In this document: positions 1 to 8,605 of the stretch, in pieces
Position numbering within the stretch: the first letter of the stretch is position 1
Layout: every line of letters starts with the position of its first letter
From: DAOTXK01 sp034435395
GTDB lineage: Bacteria > Chloroflexota > Anaerolineae > Aggregatilineales > Ch27
Direction of reading: 5' to 3'
DNA length: 23,918 bases
NCBI GenBank assembly: GCA_034435395.1
Contig: DAOTXK010000323.1
Coordinates: 1 to 23,918 of the forward strand
Program-made: the position numbers and the translations under genes
The notes under the pieces: generated by a model
Told to the model about the DNA's origin: nothing
What the model saw: the letters and a program-made list of their open reading frames with translations, nothing else
The model's database searches: none

Positions 1-689
1 CAATTGTGATCGTTAAAGCCAGCGACCAGCGTGCCCACCATCGCCCCGCGCGCCAGAACCACCGCCCCCCTGTCGGATTGTTTGGTCACCGTGCTCTGTC
101 CGGAACCCACCGGCACCGGCTGTCCGAGCATCCGCTGACCGCACAGGAAGGCGTTGGCGTCCAGATCAACCACCTCTCCCTCAATAGTCCCGACGATGGT
201 GGAGCCGATGACCACGTCATTAAAAGCAACGGCCATATCCTGTCCATGGCAACCGGTGACCAGCGCATCGACCGGCTCCACGACGAACTGGTCACATGCC
301 AGCGCGTCAAGGTCCGCGGCCTGGCAGGCGATCAGCGCGCCAGCGTTGATCGAACCGGCCCCGACCCCCAGAATGGGACAGTGTCTTTCGGCGTCTTTGA
401 GCGCCAGGGCGACATCGGCCATAGTCCCATCCCCGCCAATGACCAGCACAGCGTCAACGCCCGCTCGCGAGGCCGCCTGGGCGATATGTTGCGATGCGGC
501 TCGACCGGTGACGCCCGGCAGCGAGACTACCACCGCGCCCGGTGCCGCATCCGCGCCCAGTGGCCCCGGGCCAGTGATCACCCGCTCAACGCGCAGGAAG
601 CGCAGCGCCTGGCGCGCGATCGCCAGATTGTGCCTGGCCCCCAACCCCGCCACCGGATTCACAACCAGGCCCAGCGTCGACGGTCGCAT
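1..689 (-). CDS. ATP-NAD kinase-like protein (COG3199 type), C-terminus outside window
   Basis: Predicted NAD kinase-like enzyme; the family phosphorylates NAD or a related substrate from ATP or polyphosphate. The first 229 residues are visible and the gene runs off the left edge. An N-terminal NPVAGLG motif lies at residues 11-17, the hallmark GGDGT motif at 85-89 (its Asp is the catalytic and metal site in NAD kinases), and a second Gly-rich segment, GVGAGSINAG, at about 108-117. The ATG at 689 lies 4 bases after the TGA of the aldolase gene, with a GGGGA Shine-Dalgarno-like element inside the end of that gene, so the two are surely co-transcribed. COG3199 members are poorly characterised, so the true substrate may not be NAD. 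The pairing with a sugar-phosphate-type aldolase suggests a small-metabolite kinase role, which is inference. Confidence 0.8.
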   Translation of the reverse strand, partial: MRPSTLGLVVNPVAGLGARHNLAIARQALRFLRVERVITGPGPLGADAAPGAVVVSLPGVTGRAASQHIAQAASRAGVDAVLVIGGDGTMADVALALKDAERHCPILGVGAGSINAGALIACQAADLDALACDQFVVEPVDALVTGCHGQDMAVAFNDVVIGSTIVGTIEGEVVDLDANAFLCGQRMLGQPVPVGSGQSTVTKQSDRGAVVLARGAMVGTLVAGFNDHN

Positions 690-693
690 CCGA

Positions 694-1452
694 TCAGTCC
701 CCAGGTGAATGGTGCACCACCTCAACAAACGCCCGCGTCGCCGCGGCCACATTCCCGGACTGCCAGATGTTGCGGCCAATGGCCACCCCGGCCACGCCTA
801 CCCCGAGGGCCTGGCGTGTTTCATCAATCAGACCCTCAAATGAGCGGGCGCTGCCGCCCAACATCAGCACCGGCACAAAACAGGTTTCCGTGACCGCCCT
901 GAACGCTTCGGGGGGGCCTACGTATTTTGTCTTGATGATGTCGGCGCCCATTTCAGCGCCGATTCGAGCGGCGGCAGTGATTTCAGGAACGCCGGGCGTG
1001 CCCTGATACCCCAGGGGGAGCATTTCCGCCATCAGAGGGACACCCAGCCGGCGGCATTCGGCGGCCACTTCCCCCAGCGTTTTCAGGCTGGCTGTTTCGT
1101 CCTCGGTTCCGCAAAACCCCATGACGGCCACCGCATCCGCCCCCAATTTGAGCGCATCTTCAACCGAGGCGATCAGCTGCATCTTCCCATAATTGGTGGC
1201 CAGCGAGGTGACCGCGCCATCCAGGCGAACGATCAGGCCCAGCCGCCCGATACGTTCCGCAAAGCGAGTGGCGATGCCGGGCGTGGTCAAAATGGCATCG
1301 GCCCCGCTGGCCGCGACGGCATCAATCAGTTGACCCGGCTGGCTCAACGCTGCCAGCGGCGACATGCCGGGCAGGCCGTGATCCATGGCGACGACGACCG
1401 CCCGCCCATCCGGGGCGAAAATTCTCTTCAACCGTATCTGTTTACCGCTCAT
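694..1452 (-). CDS. Class I aldolase, DhnA/LsrF-type (DeoC/FbaB superfamily)
   Basis: A 252-residue TIM-barrel aldolase of the archaeal-type class I fructose-bisphosphate aldolase family (COG1830), which also contains 2-amino-3,7-dideoxy-heptulosonate synthase and LsrF. Supporting motifs are AMDHG at residues 22-26, LTTPG at 55-59, DIIKTKY at 171-177 with Lys174 as the expected Schiff-base lysine, MLGGSA at 197-202 and the phosphate-binding segment GVAIGRNIWQ at 222-231. The start at 1452 (MSGKQ) is preferred over an upstream in-frame one because an AGGA element lies just upstream and the family begins near here. The kinase-like gene follows after 4 bases. It is divergent from the LacI-type regulator at 1740. 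The exact substrate cannot be read from the sequence; breakdown of a sugar phosphate is most likely. Confidence 0.85.
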   Translation of the reverse strand: MSGKQIRLKRIFAPDGRAVVVAMDHGLPGMSPLAALSQPGQLIDAVAASGADAILTTPGIATRFAERIGRLGLIVRLDGAVTSLATNYGKMQLIASVEDALKLGADAVAVMGFCGTEDETASLKTLGEVAAECRRLGVPLMAEMLPLGYQGTPGVPEITAAARIGAEMGADIIKTKYVGPPEAFRAVTETCFVPVLMLGGSARSFEGLIDETRQALGVGVAGVAIGRNIWQSGNVAAATRAFVEVVHHSPGD

Positions 1453-1667
1453 GGTTCGCCATCCTGGGAAGGTGCAGGGGCATCCCGTGCAGCCCATCGT
1501 AGTTGCCGCTCTCTCTGCCCCCTAATCCGTTGGGTTCAGAAAACCCCCTCCCTATCATAGAACGAACCAGGGCCAGGGGCGAATCTCTGACTGTATGGGC
1601 GGCCCCGCCCGGCTGAAATGACAGACCGTAACGAATCGTGCCCGCCACCTCGCTGACCGCCACCGGA

Positions 1668-1697
1668 TTGACAGCGAACAGCAGTTCCTGATATGCT
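1668..1697 (+). promoter_or_regulatory. Promoter of the LacI-family regulator gene
   Basis: A perfect -35 hexamer, TTGACA (1668-1673), is followed after 18 bases by TATGCT (1692-1697), a 4/6 match to the -10 consensus. Transcription would start near 1704, inside the tandem operator-like repeats, which lie 36-39 bases before the start codon of the regulator. A weaker minus-strand -10-like TATGAT (positions 1559-1554) could serve the aldolase gene, but no good -35 was seen for it. Confidence 0.55.
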
Positions 1698-1700
1698 AAT

Positions 1701-1724
1701 GGTAACGCTTCCGGTAGCGCTTCC
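1701..1724 (+). promoter_or_regulatory. Two tandem 12-bp LacI-type operator-like repeats
   Basis: GGTAACGCTTCC (1701-1712) is followed directly by GGTAGCGCTTCC (1713-1724). The two differ at one base, and each centres on a CG dinucleotide within an AnCGCTT-type core, as is usual for LacI-family operators. They cover the expected transcription start of the regulator gene, so binding would repress it, and possibly the divergent aldolase gene as well. Confidence 0.55.
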
Positions 1725-1739
1725 AGTAGTGAGCGGTTG

Positions 1740-2765
1740 ATGAGACTGAACTTAGACGATATTGCCCGCTTCGCTGGTGTCTCACGCACGACTGTTTCGC
1801 GCGTGATCAATGACCATCCCGACGTGAGTGCGAGTACGCGCCAGAAAGTCTGGAAAGTCATCGAAGAGCATCATTTCCAGCCGAACCTGGTGGCGCGCAT
1901 GCTCGCCTGCCAACGCACCCAAATCCTGGGGATTGTCATTCGTAATCCCATTGGTGCTTTCCGCTCCTACTACGCTTCCATCCTGTTCCAGGGCATCAAC
2001 GACATCACCAACGAGCACGATTACGCCACCCTGATGTGGTGGGAGAGCCAGAGGGGGGAGGAAATCGATCGCTTCTCACAGCGCATCCTTCAGCAGAACC
2101 GCCTGGTGGACGGCATACTGGTTGCCACGGCTGAGATGGATGCCCTGCTCATTGACCACATGTTAGAGATGAGAATCCCCTTCGTGCTGATGGCGAAACC
2201 CATCCGGCACGCGGACCGGATCAGCTATGTCACCATCGATAACGTCCAGGCCGCCCAAACTGCGGTTGAACATTTAATCAGACAAGGACGCCGACGGATC
2301 GGGCATATCACGGGCGCGTTGACGAACATTGATGGACAGGATCGCCTCACTGGTTACTGCAAAGCTCTGGAACAGCACGGCATCCCGTTTGATCCCCGGC
2401 TGGTGGCCGAAGGGGCATTTACCCGCGAGTCCGGTTATAGCGCGATGCGGGAATTGCTGGCCCGGAAGGTGGCCCTAGAGGCGGTTTTCGCCGGCAATGA
2501 CGACACTGCTGAAGGGGCCTTAGTGGCGCTGCACCAGGATGGGGTGTGCATCCCGGACGACATCGCGCTGGTCGGGTTTGACGACTTACCGACCGCCCGA
2601 GACCTAAGCCCGCCGCTCACCACCATTCGTCAACCCATCTACGAGAGGGGAGCGCGGGCGACCGCCCTGCTGCTGGATATCATTGAAGGCGGCGTGAAAG
2701 AACCCCAGCAGATCATCCTTCCTACCAACCTGGTTGTTCGCCAGTCATGTGGCGCACCGGTTTAG
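1740..2765 (+). CDS. LacI-family transcriptional regulator
   Basis: A DNA-binding sugar-responsive repressor. The N-terminal helix-turn-helix is textbook (LDDIARFAGVSRTTVSRVIND, spanning residues 4-25), followed by the hinge-helix region and a periplasmic-binding-protein-like effector domain. That domain has typical blocks: GIV at the first strand, DGILVAT, the ligand-loop region ending in TIDN, GHITG, FAGNDDTAEGAL and GFDDLPTARDLSPPLTTIRQP. Length is 341 residues, normal for the family. ATG 1740 is preferred; TTG 1737 directly before it is an alternative. The binding-protein gene follows after 78 bases on the same strand, so the regulator probably controls its own operon through the repeats at 1701-1724. 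The effector is unknown; a sugar or sugar phosphate is usual for the family. Confidence 0.95.
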   Translation: MRLNLDDIARFAGVSRTTVSRVINDHPDVSASTRQKVWKVIEEHHFQPNLVARMLACQRTQILGIVIRNPIGAFRSYYASILFQGINDITNEHDYATLMWWESQRGEEIDRFSQRILQQNRLVDGILVATAEMDALLIDHMLEMRIPFVLMAKPIRHADRISYVTIDNVQAAQTAVEHLIRQGRRRIGHITGALTNIDGQDRLTGYCKALEQHGIPFDPRLVAEGAFTRESGYSAMRELLARKVALEAVFAGNDDTAEGALVALHQDGVCIPDDIALVGFDDLPTARDLSPPLTTIRQPIYERGARATALLLDIIEGGVKEPQQIILPTNLVVRQSCGAPV

Positions 2766-2843
2766 AGAAAGGAGCGACGAATAGCTACAAGAATCGACTT
2801 GTCCCACGCATCATTTTGTCTGACCCATTAAGGAGGAGTGACC

Positions 2844-4556
2844 ATGAACAAGAGATTGCTCTCAGGTGTGCTGGTTCTGCTTCTGGTGAGCATCAGCATC
2901 GGTTTTGTGGTCGCCCAGGAAGGCGAGCTTCCGCGTAACGAAACGCTTTACGTCGCCGGTATGCAGTGGGGACCGTTCATCACGTTCAATCCCATGGCTC
3001 CCAACCAGACCTGGCCCACCAACGGCGAAAACATGCTCCTTTTCGAAGCGCTGTTCGCCTTCAACGTGGCGACGGGTGACCTTGAACCGCTTCTCGCCAA
3101 GGAAATGACGTTCACCGACCCCACCACCATTGAGATTACACTCCAGGACGGCACCCATTGGCAGGACGGCGAGCCGTTGACCGTTGATGACGTGATCTTC
3201 ACGTTCGAACTCGGTCGGACCCACAGCGATCTGCGCTGGAGCCGGTTCTGGGATAACGTCACTGAAATGACCGCCACCGGGGACCGCACCATCCAGGTCA
3301 AACTGAATTCCGAACAACTCAATGTCGGCTTGGTCCTGCGGCGATTGTCCGATGTCCGTATTCTGCCTGAGCACATCTGGGCCGAGCGCGAGGGAGGCGA
3401 GACTCCTCTGTCCCAGATCGTCGAAGAAACCCCGGTTGGCTCCGGTCCGTACAAAGTGTTGGATTATTCGATCGAGCGCATTGCCCTGGTGCGGGATGAC
3501 AACTACTGGGGCATCCCGGTCTTTGGGACCCCCGCGCCACGGTATATCGTTCACCCGATCTTCGAGAGCAACGACGCCGGGAACCTGGCCTTCCAGAGCG
3601 GTGAGGTGGACCAGTCCCAGCAGTTCGCCCCACAAATCTGGCAAATGTGGGAGGAGAGGGGCCTGCCGGTAGGCACCTGGTTCGATGAGCCGCCCTACCA
3701 CATCCCCGGCAACATCCCGATGCTGCACATCAACACCCATCGGCCAGGATTGGACAATGTCCTGGTCCGCCGGGCGCTGGCCTACGCGATCAACTATCCG
3801 CAGATCGCCGAGACCGCCATGTCCCGCTACTCGGTCCCGGTGGTCTCCAGCCTGATCATCCCCAGCGGCGGCGAAGAGAAATGGTTCAATGCCGAGCAGG
3901 TGGCGGAACTGGGCTGGGAGTACAACCCGGATCGGTCCAGGGAGATTCTGGAAGATGAGCTGGGAGCGACCAAAGGGAGCGACGGAATCTACGTGCTGCC
4001 CGACGGCACCCGCCTTGGTCCGTACACCGCGATGGCCGTATATGGCTGGACGGACTGGATGACGGCTATCGAGCTGGTCGCCCAGAGCGCGACGGCGGCG
4101 GGCATTGAAGTGGTCACCGAGTTCCCAGAGCAGCCGGTGCTTTACTCCCGCCGGGATGCCGGGGACTTCGATATGCTGATCTTCACCTACGCCGGTGCCA
4201 CGCCTGCCAGCCCCTGGCAGCGGTTCCATGACGTGCTTGATGACCGTGGCGTGCCGGACTTCGGTCAGACCGCGTTCTGGAACTGGGCCCGGTTCAGCCA
4301 TCCTGACGCCCCCGCGCTGCTGGATCAGGCAGCCGCCGCGACCGACGAGGATACCAAGCGAGAACTCTTCAGCCAGCTTGACCGGATCTTCCTGGAGAAC
4401 ATCCCGGTGATCCCGCTCATGTACCGTCCGCTGGAGTTCTACGAGTTTAACGAGACGCACTGGACCGGCTTCCCCACCGCCGACAATCCGGTAGCCGCGC
4501 CAATGCAAGAGGAGGCTGGTGTCCGCGTGCCCTTCGTCATTCGCCCGGTAGAGTGA
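2844..4556 (+). CDS. ABC transporter substrate-binding protein, family 5 (Dpp/Opp type)
   Basis: The secreted substrate-binding component of the importer that follows, 570 residues. A signal peptide occupies about residues 1-24 (MNKRLLSGVLVLLLVSISIG then FVVA, cut before QEG). There is no lipobox Cys, so it is released or held by another means. SBP_bac_5 hallmarks are present: the N-terminal 'ENMLLFEALFAFN' block, the 'LQDGTHWQDGEPLTVDDVIFTFE' type segment, 'PVGSGPYKV', 'NTHRPGLDNVLVRRALAYAIN' and a C-terminal 'NIPVIPLMYRP'. The start at ATG 2844 is set by a perfect AGGAGG at 2831-2836; a GTG at 2838 overlaps that site and is unlikely. Family 5 proteins bind peptides, nickel or oligosaccharides. 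The LacI partner argues for an oligosaccharide, but this is inference. Confidence 0.95.
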   Translation: MNKRLLSGVLVLLLVSISIGFVVAQEGELPRNETLYVAGMQWGPFITFNPMAPNQTWPTNGENMLLFEALFAFNVATGDLEPLLAKEMTFTDPTTIEITLQDGTHWQDGEPLTVDDVIFTFELGRTHSDLRWSRFWDNVTEMTATGDRTIQVKLNSEQLNVGLVLRRLSDVRILPEHIWAEREGGETPLSQIVEETPVGSGPYKVLDYSIERIALVRDDNYWGIPVFGTPAPRYIVHPIFESNDAGNLAFQSGEVDQSQQFAPQIWQMWEERGLPVGTWFDEPPYHIPGNIPMLHINTHRPGLDNVLVRRALAYAINYPQIAETAMSRYSVPVVSSLIIPSGGEEKWFNAEQVAELGWEYNPDRSREILEDELGATKGSDGIYVLPDGTRLGPYTAMAVYGWTDWMTAIELVAQSATAAGIEVVTEFPEQPVLYSRRDAGDFDMLIFTYAGATPASPWQRFHDVLDDRGVPDFGQTAFWNWARFSHPDAPALLDQAAAATDEDTKRELFSQLDRIFLENIPVIPLMYRPLEFYEFNETHWTGFPTADNPVAAPMQEEAGVRVPFVIRPVE

Positions 4557-4571
4557 TGAGGGGTTGAGTGT

Positions 4572-4630
4572 CCACTACCCAACCAGGCCGGCGAAAAGGT
4601 AGAACCTCGGGCCTGGTTGGGGTATAGTGG
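4572..4630 (+). other. Long intercistronic hairpin behind the binding-protein gene
   Basis: The arm CCACTACCCAACCAGGCC (4572-4589) pairs with the segment 4610-4630 (GGCCTGGTTGG, then GGTATAGTGG), leaving only a small bulge. No T-run follows, so it is not a standard intrinsic terminator. Hairpins at this point in importer operons commonly protect the binding-protein mRNA from 3' decay and give it higher expression than the permeases. That role is inferred here. Confidence 0.6.
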
Positions 4631-4651
4631 GCCAGGAGTTTCCAGCATGTC

Positions 4652-4681
4652 GGTGAGCAACCCCGGTGGGGGTTGCTCACC
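4652..4681 (+). other. Perfect 13-bp hairpin just before the first permease gene
   Basis: GGTGAGCAACCCC (4652-4664) and GGGGTTGCTCACC (4669-4681) form a perfect stem with a 4-base loop. The GGGGGA ribosome-binding site of the permease (4688-4693) starts 6 bases after the stem. It may act with the hairpin at 4572-4630 to set the ratio of binding protein to permease. No T-tract follows. Confidence 0.6.
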
Positions 4682-4699
4682 TTCGATGGGGGACATCAT

Positions 4700-5716
4700 A
4701 TGTCCAAATTCCAGCGGTATCTCTTGAGCAAAGTATTCTGGTTTATACTGGCGTTCTGTATCGCGCTGGTCTTAAATTTCCTCCTGCCCCGCCTGATCCC
4801 CGGCAATCCAGTCGATGTGATCGTCGGACAGATGTCATTGGGGGGAGGAGGGCTTACAAGCGAGACCCTTCAGAGACTCTACGCGGCTTACATCGCCGAA
4901 TTTGGTCTCGACCAGCCGCTGGGGATACAGTTTTTGACGTATATCGGCAACCTGCTCCGGGGCGACTTAGGGGTGTCTTTTGCCCGCGCTCCGGCGCGGG
5001 TGCAGGACCTGATTGGTGAGGCGCTGCCCTGGACTATTGCCCTCATGCTGCCCGCCATTCTCGTCGGCTGGATCCTGGGTAATATCCTGGGGGTGCTGGT
5101 GGCCTACCGCAAAGGCTTGCTGGATCGGGTCATGTTTCCCGGTTTCATGTTCATATCCAGTATGCCGTATTACTGCCTGTCCATCCTCCTGCTCTATTTT
5201 TTCGCCGTTTACTGGCCTATTTTTCCACCGGGCGGCGGTTACAGCTACGCCCTAAGGCCATCGTTGACCTGGACATTCATCAGCAACGTGCTGGAACACT
5301 ACTGGCTGCCGTTCCTCTCGTTGGTGCTCGTCTTCATCGGCGGTCAGGCCCTCGGCATGAGAGCCATGTCCATCTACGAGCTGGATGCCGATTATGTGCG
5401 CTTTTCCCGCAGCCTGGGGGTCTCCAATAGCCGCATCATCGCTTACATCTTCCGCAACGCCATGTTGCCCCAGGTGACCGGTTTAGCGCTGGCCATCGGC
5501 TCACTGGTCAGCGGCGCGCTCATCACCGAAATCGTGTTTGGCTACCCCGGGATCGGCAACCTGCTTTTCACCTCCATTCGCACGAGCGATTATCCGGTCA
5601 TCCAGGGGATCACGCTGCTCATCATGATCGGAGTCCTGTTGGCCAATTTTCTGGTCGACATCGCCTATGGTTTTATTGATCCCCGAATTCGGGCCAGGGC
5701 AGTTGGGGAACGGTGA
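4700..5716 (+). CDS. ABC transporter permease, DppB/OppB type
   Basis: The first membrane subunit of the importer, 338 residues. It has the typical DppB order: an N-terminal membrane helix (about 8-30), a periplasmic loop with 'RLIPGNPVDVIVGQM', the 'FGLDQPLGIQFLTYIGNLLRGDLGVSF' block, then five membrane helices. The EAA coupling loop reads DYVRFSRSLGVSNSRIIAYI and is followed by FRNAMLPQVTGLALAIGSLV. The C-terminus has 'EIVFGYPGIGNLL' and 'DIAYGFIDPRIR', as in the family. ATG 4700 is chosen because GGGGGA lies 6 bases upstream; an upstream TTG in the same frame would begin inside the hairpin. The second permease begins 7 bases after the stop. Confidence 0.95.
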   Translation: MSKFQRYLLSKVFWFILAFCIALVLNFLLPRLIPGNPVDVIVGQMSLGGGGLTSETLQRLYAAYIAEFGLDQPLGIQFLTYIGNLLRGDLGVSFARAPARVQDLIGEALPWTIALMLPAILVGWILGNILGVLVAYRKGLLDRVMFPGFMFISSMPYYCLSILLLYFFAVYWPIFPPGGGYSYALRPSLTWTFISNVLEHYWLPFLSLVLVFIGGQALGMRAMSIYELDADYVRFSRSLGVSNSRIIAYIFRNAMLPQVTGLALAIGSLVSGALITEIVFGYPGIGNLLFTSIRTSDYPVIQGITLLIMIGVLLANFLVDIAYGFIDPRIRARAVGER

Positions 5717-5723
5717 GAAGCTC

Positions 5724-6629
5724 ATGACAGTTATTCCACAGGAACAGGACAGTCTCAAAAAAAGGTCGGTTCTGCCGAACGGGTTGCGACGCTCGCTGAG
5801 ACTCGCCAGTTACTTTAATCCACGCTTTCTGTTTGGCCTGACCCTGGTGTTGCTCTTGGTGGTTTTTGGCGTCTTTGGGCCGGCGATCTTTAACCGGCAT
5901 GACCCCATGAGATTTGTGGGCCTGCTGTACGACCCGCCGTCGTCGACCGCCTGGCTGGGCACTGACAATTTCGGTCGCGACGTGTTTACCCAGCTCATGT
6001 TCGGCACCCGCACTTCCATCAGCATCGGTCTCGTCTCTGGCACGGTGGCCATACTGATTGGCGTCCTGATCGGCACCGTGGCGGGTTATGTCGGCGGCAT
6101 GGTGGAAGAGGTATTGATGGCCTTCACCAACATCGTCATCACCATCCCCTCCATCGTGATCCTGATCTTGCTCTCCATCGCCTTCACCACCCGCTCCGTG
6201 GTGGGCATGGGCATTATCATCGGCGTGACCACCTGGCCCTGGACGGCCCGCGCCGTGCGCGCCCAGACCAGCAGCCTGCGCACCCGCGAGCATGTGGACG
6301 TGGCCCGCCTGTCAGGCGCAGGAACCTTTTCGCTTATCGTGTGGGAAATCATCCCCTATATGCTGTCCTATATCGTCATGGCCTTCGTCCTGCAACTGAA
6401 CGCCGGTATCTTGCAAGAAGCGGCTTTGAGCATGTTGGGGTTGGGCATTGATCGGGGCATCTCGCTGGGCATCATGCTGCAATGGGCGCTCCTCTGGGAA
6501 TCGGTCCGCACCGGGGCGTGGTGGGCGTTCGTGCCGCCCACGTTATTCCTGACGCTCATCGCGTTCTCGCTGCTGTTGTTGCAGTCCAGCGTTGATGAAC
6601 TGCTCAACCCACGCCTGAGAAAAGCTTGA
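5724..6629 (+). CDS. ABC transporter permease, DppC/OppC type
   Basis: The second membrane subunit, 301 residues. It has an N-terminal cytoplasmic extension, a first membrane helix (FLFGLTLVLLLVVFGVFGPA), the family block 'WLGTDNFGRDVFTQLMFGTRTSISIG', then about five more helices. The EAA loop contains 'EHVDVARLSGAGTFSLIVWE' followed by IIPYMLSYIVMAFVLQLNAG, and 'EAALSMLGLGI' is the usual C-terminal signature. ATG 5724 follows the stop of the first permease by 7 bases, with GAGAAG as ribosome-binding site. An earlier in-frame ATG at 5667 would overlap the first permease heavily and is rejected. It forms the transmembrane pore with the DppB-type subunit. Confidence 0.94.
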   Translation: MTVIPQEQDSLKKRSVLPNGLRRSLRLASYFNPRFLFGLTLVLLLVVFGVFGPAIFNRHDPMRFVGLLYDPPSSTAWLGTDNFGRDVFTQLMFGTRTSISIGLVSGTVAILIGVLIGTVAGYVGGMVEEVLMAFTNIVITIPSIVILILLSIAFTTRSVVGMGIIIGVTTWPWTARAVRAQTSSLRTREHVDVARLSGAGTFSLIVWEIIPYMLSYIVMAFVLQLNAGILQEAALSMLGLGIDRGISLGIMLQWALLWESVRTGAWWAFVPPTLFLTLIAFSLLLLQSSVDELLNPRLRKA

Positions 6630-6658
6630 GCAAGCGGGAAAACAAGGGGGACAACCGC

Positions 6659-7653
<995 letters not shown>

Positions 7654-7657
<4 letters not shown>

Positions 7658-8481
7658 CCGCCAATCCGTCGCCAGCACCGCTGCTAGAGACGCGAGCACT
7701 CTCGCGCGTATTTGGTCATGGCGAGAATGCGGTGCACGCGGTGAAGCAAGTGTCCTTTGCCATACAACCGGGCGAGATTTTGGCCGTCGTCGGCGAAAGC
7801 GGCAGCGGCAAGTCTACCCTGGCCAGACTCCTGCTGCGGCTGTTAGAACCGACCAGCGGCCAGGTTTTGCTCCACGGGCAAGATGTGACCGCGCTTCACC
7901 GCAGCAAAGACCTGAAGCGTTATTGGCAAAAGGTGCAGGGCGCTTTTCAGGACCCCTTTGCTGCCTTTAACCAGTTTTACACCGTTCGCCGGGCGTTGGA
8001 CAAAGCGCTCAATGTCCTGGACGGTCGCCTGTCGGATGACGAGCGCCGGGGGCGGATTGAGGCTTCGCTGAGGGAGGTCGGGTTAGACCCGGCTGAGGTG
8101 CTGACCAAATGGCCGCATCAACTTTCGGGAGGACAGTTGCAGCGCGTGATGATCGCGCGGGCGCTGGTCGTCGGCCCGGAGTTGCTCATCGCCGATGAGC
8201 CAACAAGCATGCTCGACGCCTCACTGCGGGTCACGGTGCTTAACCTGCTCCTCGACCTCCGCCAGCGCCACAATATGAGCATCCTCTTCATCACTCACGA
8301 TCTGGGGCAGAGCTATTATGTGAGCGACCGCATCCTGGTCATGTATCAAGGCGAACTGGTCGAGCAAGGCCCGGTCGAGAAGGTGCTGGCCGATCCCCAG
8401 CACGACTACACCCGGCGGCTGCTGAGCGACGTGCCCCGACTTCGCGGGAAAGAAAGCGTCACGACCCAGGCTGCCTTTTAG
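7654..8481 (+). CDS. ABC transporter ATPase, DppF/OppF type, without the Cys-rich tail
   Basis: The second ATPase of the importer, 275 residues. Walker A is GESGSGKST (47-55), the signature LSGGQLQRV (157-165), Walker B LLIADEP (177-183) and the H-loop ITHD. ATG 7654 overlaps the previous stop as ATGA, with GGGAG upstream, which implies translational coupling. Unlike its partner, the protein stops soon after the 'HDYTRRLLSDVP' block. It lacks the GCxFxxRCP cysteine extension usual in DppF/OppF subunits, so only one of the two ATPases can carry the metal site. An intrinsic terminator follows at 8530, so this is the last gene of the operon. Confidence 0.93.
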
Positions 8482-8529
8482 AGCATCTTCTCGAACCTCA
8501 ACACGCGGCAGTCCATATCCATACGCGAG

Positions 8530-8556
8530 ACGAGGGGTTACGGCCCCCGTTTTTTT
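8530..8556 (+). terminator. Intrinsic terminator of the ABC importer operon
   Basis: ACG-A-GGGG (8530-8537) pairs with CCCCCGT (8544-8550 region) around the loop TTACGG, with a one-base bulge. Seven T residues follow (8550-8556). It lies 49 bases after the last ATPase stop and separates this operon from the convergent gene at 8606. Confidence 0.8.
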
Positions 8557-8605
8557 CGCCAGCCCCTGCGCCCGGCGGGCAAGCTCCCTTTTCGGGGCAG
8601 AGGAC

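Noticed and set aside
6..893. Open plus-strand frame of 295 codons
   Set aside because: It is antisense to the kinase-like and aldolase genes, low in family likeness and rich in Arg/His/Gln, as GC-rich shadow frames are.
1442..1861. A 139-codon minus-strand frame linking the aldolase start and the LacI gene
   Set aside because: It overlaps the promoter, the operators and the helix-turn-helix codons and has no recognisable motif.
2862..4508. Very long (548-codon) minus-strand frame inside the binding-protein gene
   Set aside because: It is antisense to a well-supported SBP_5 gene and shows no domain motifs; it comes from GC-rich codon positions.
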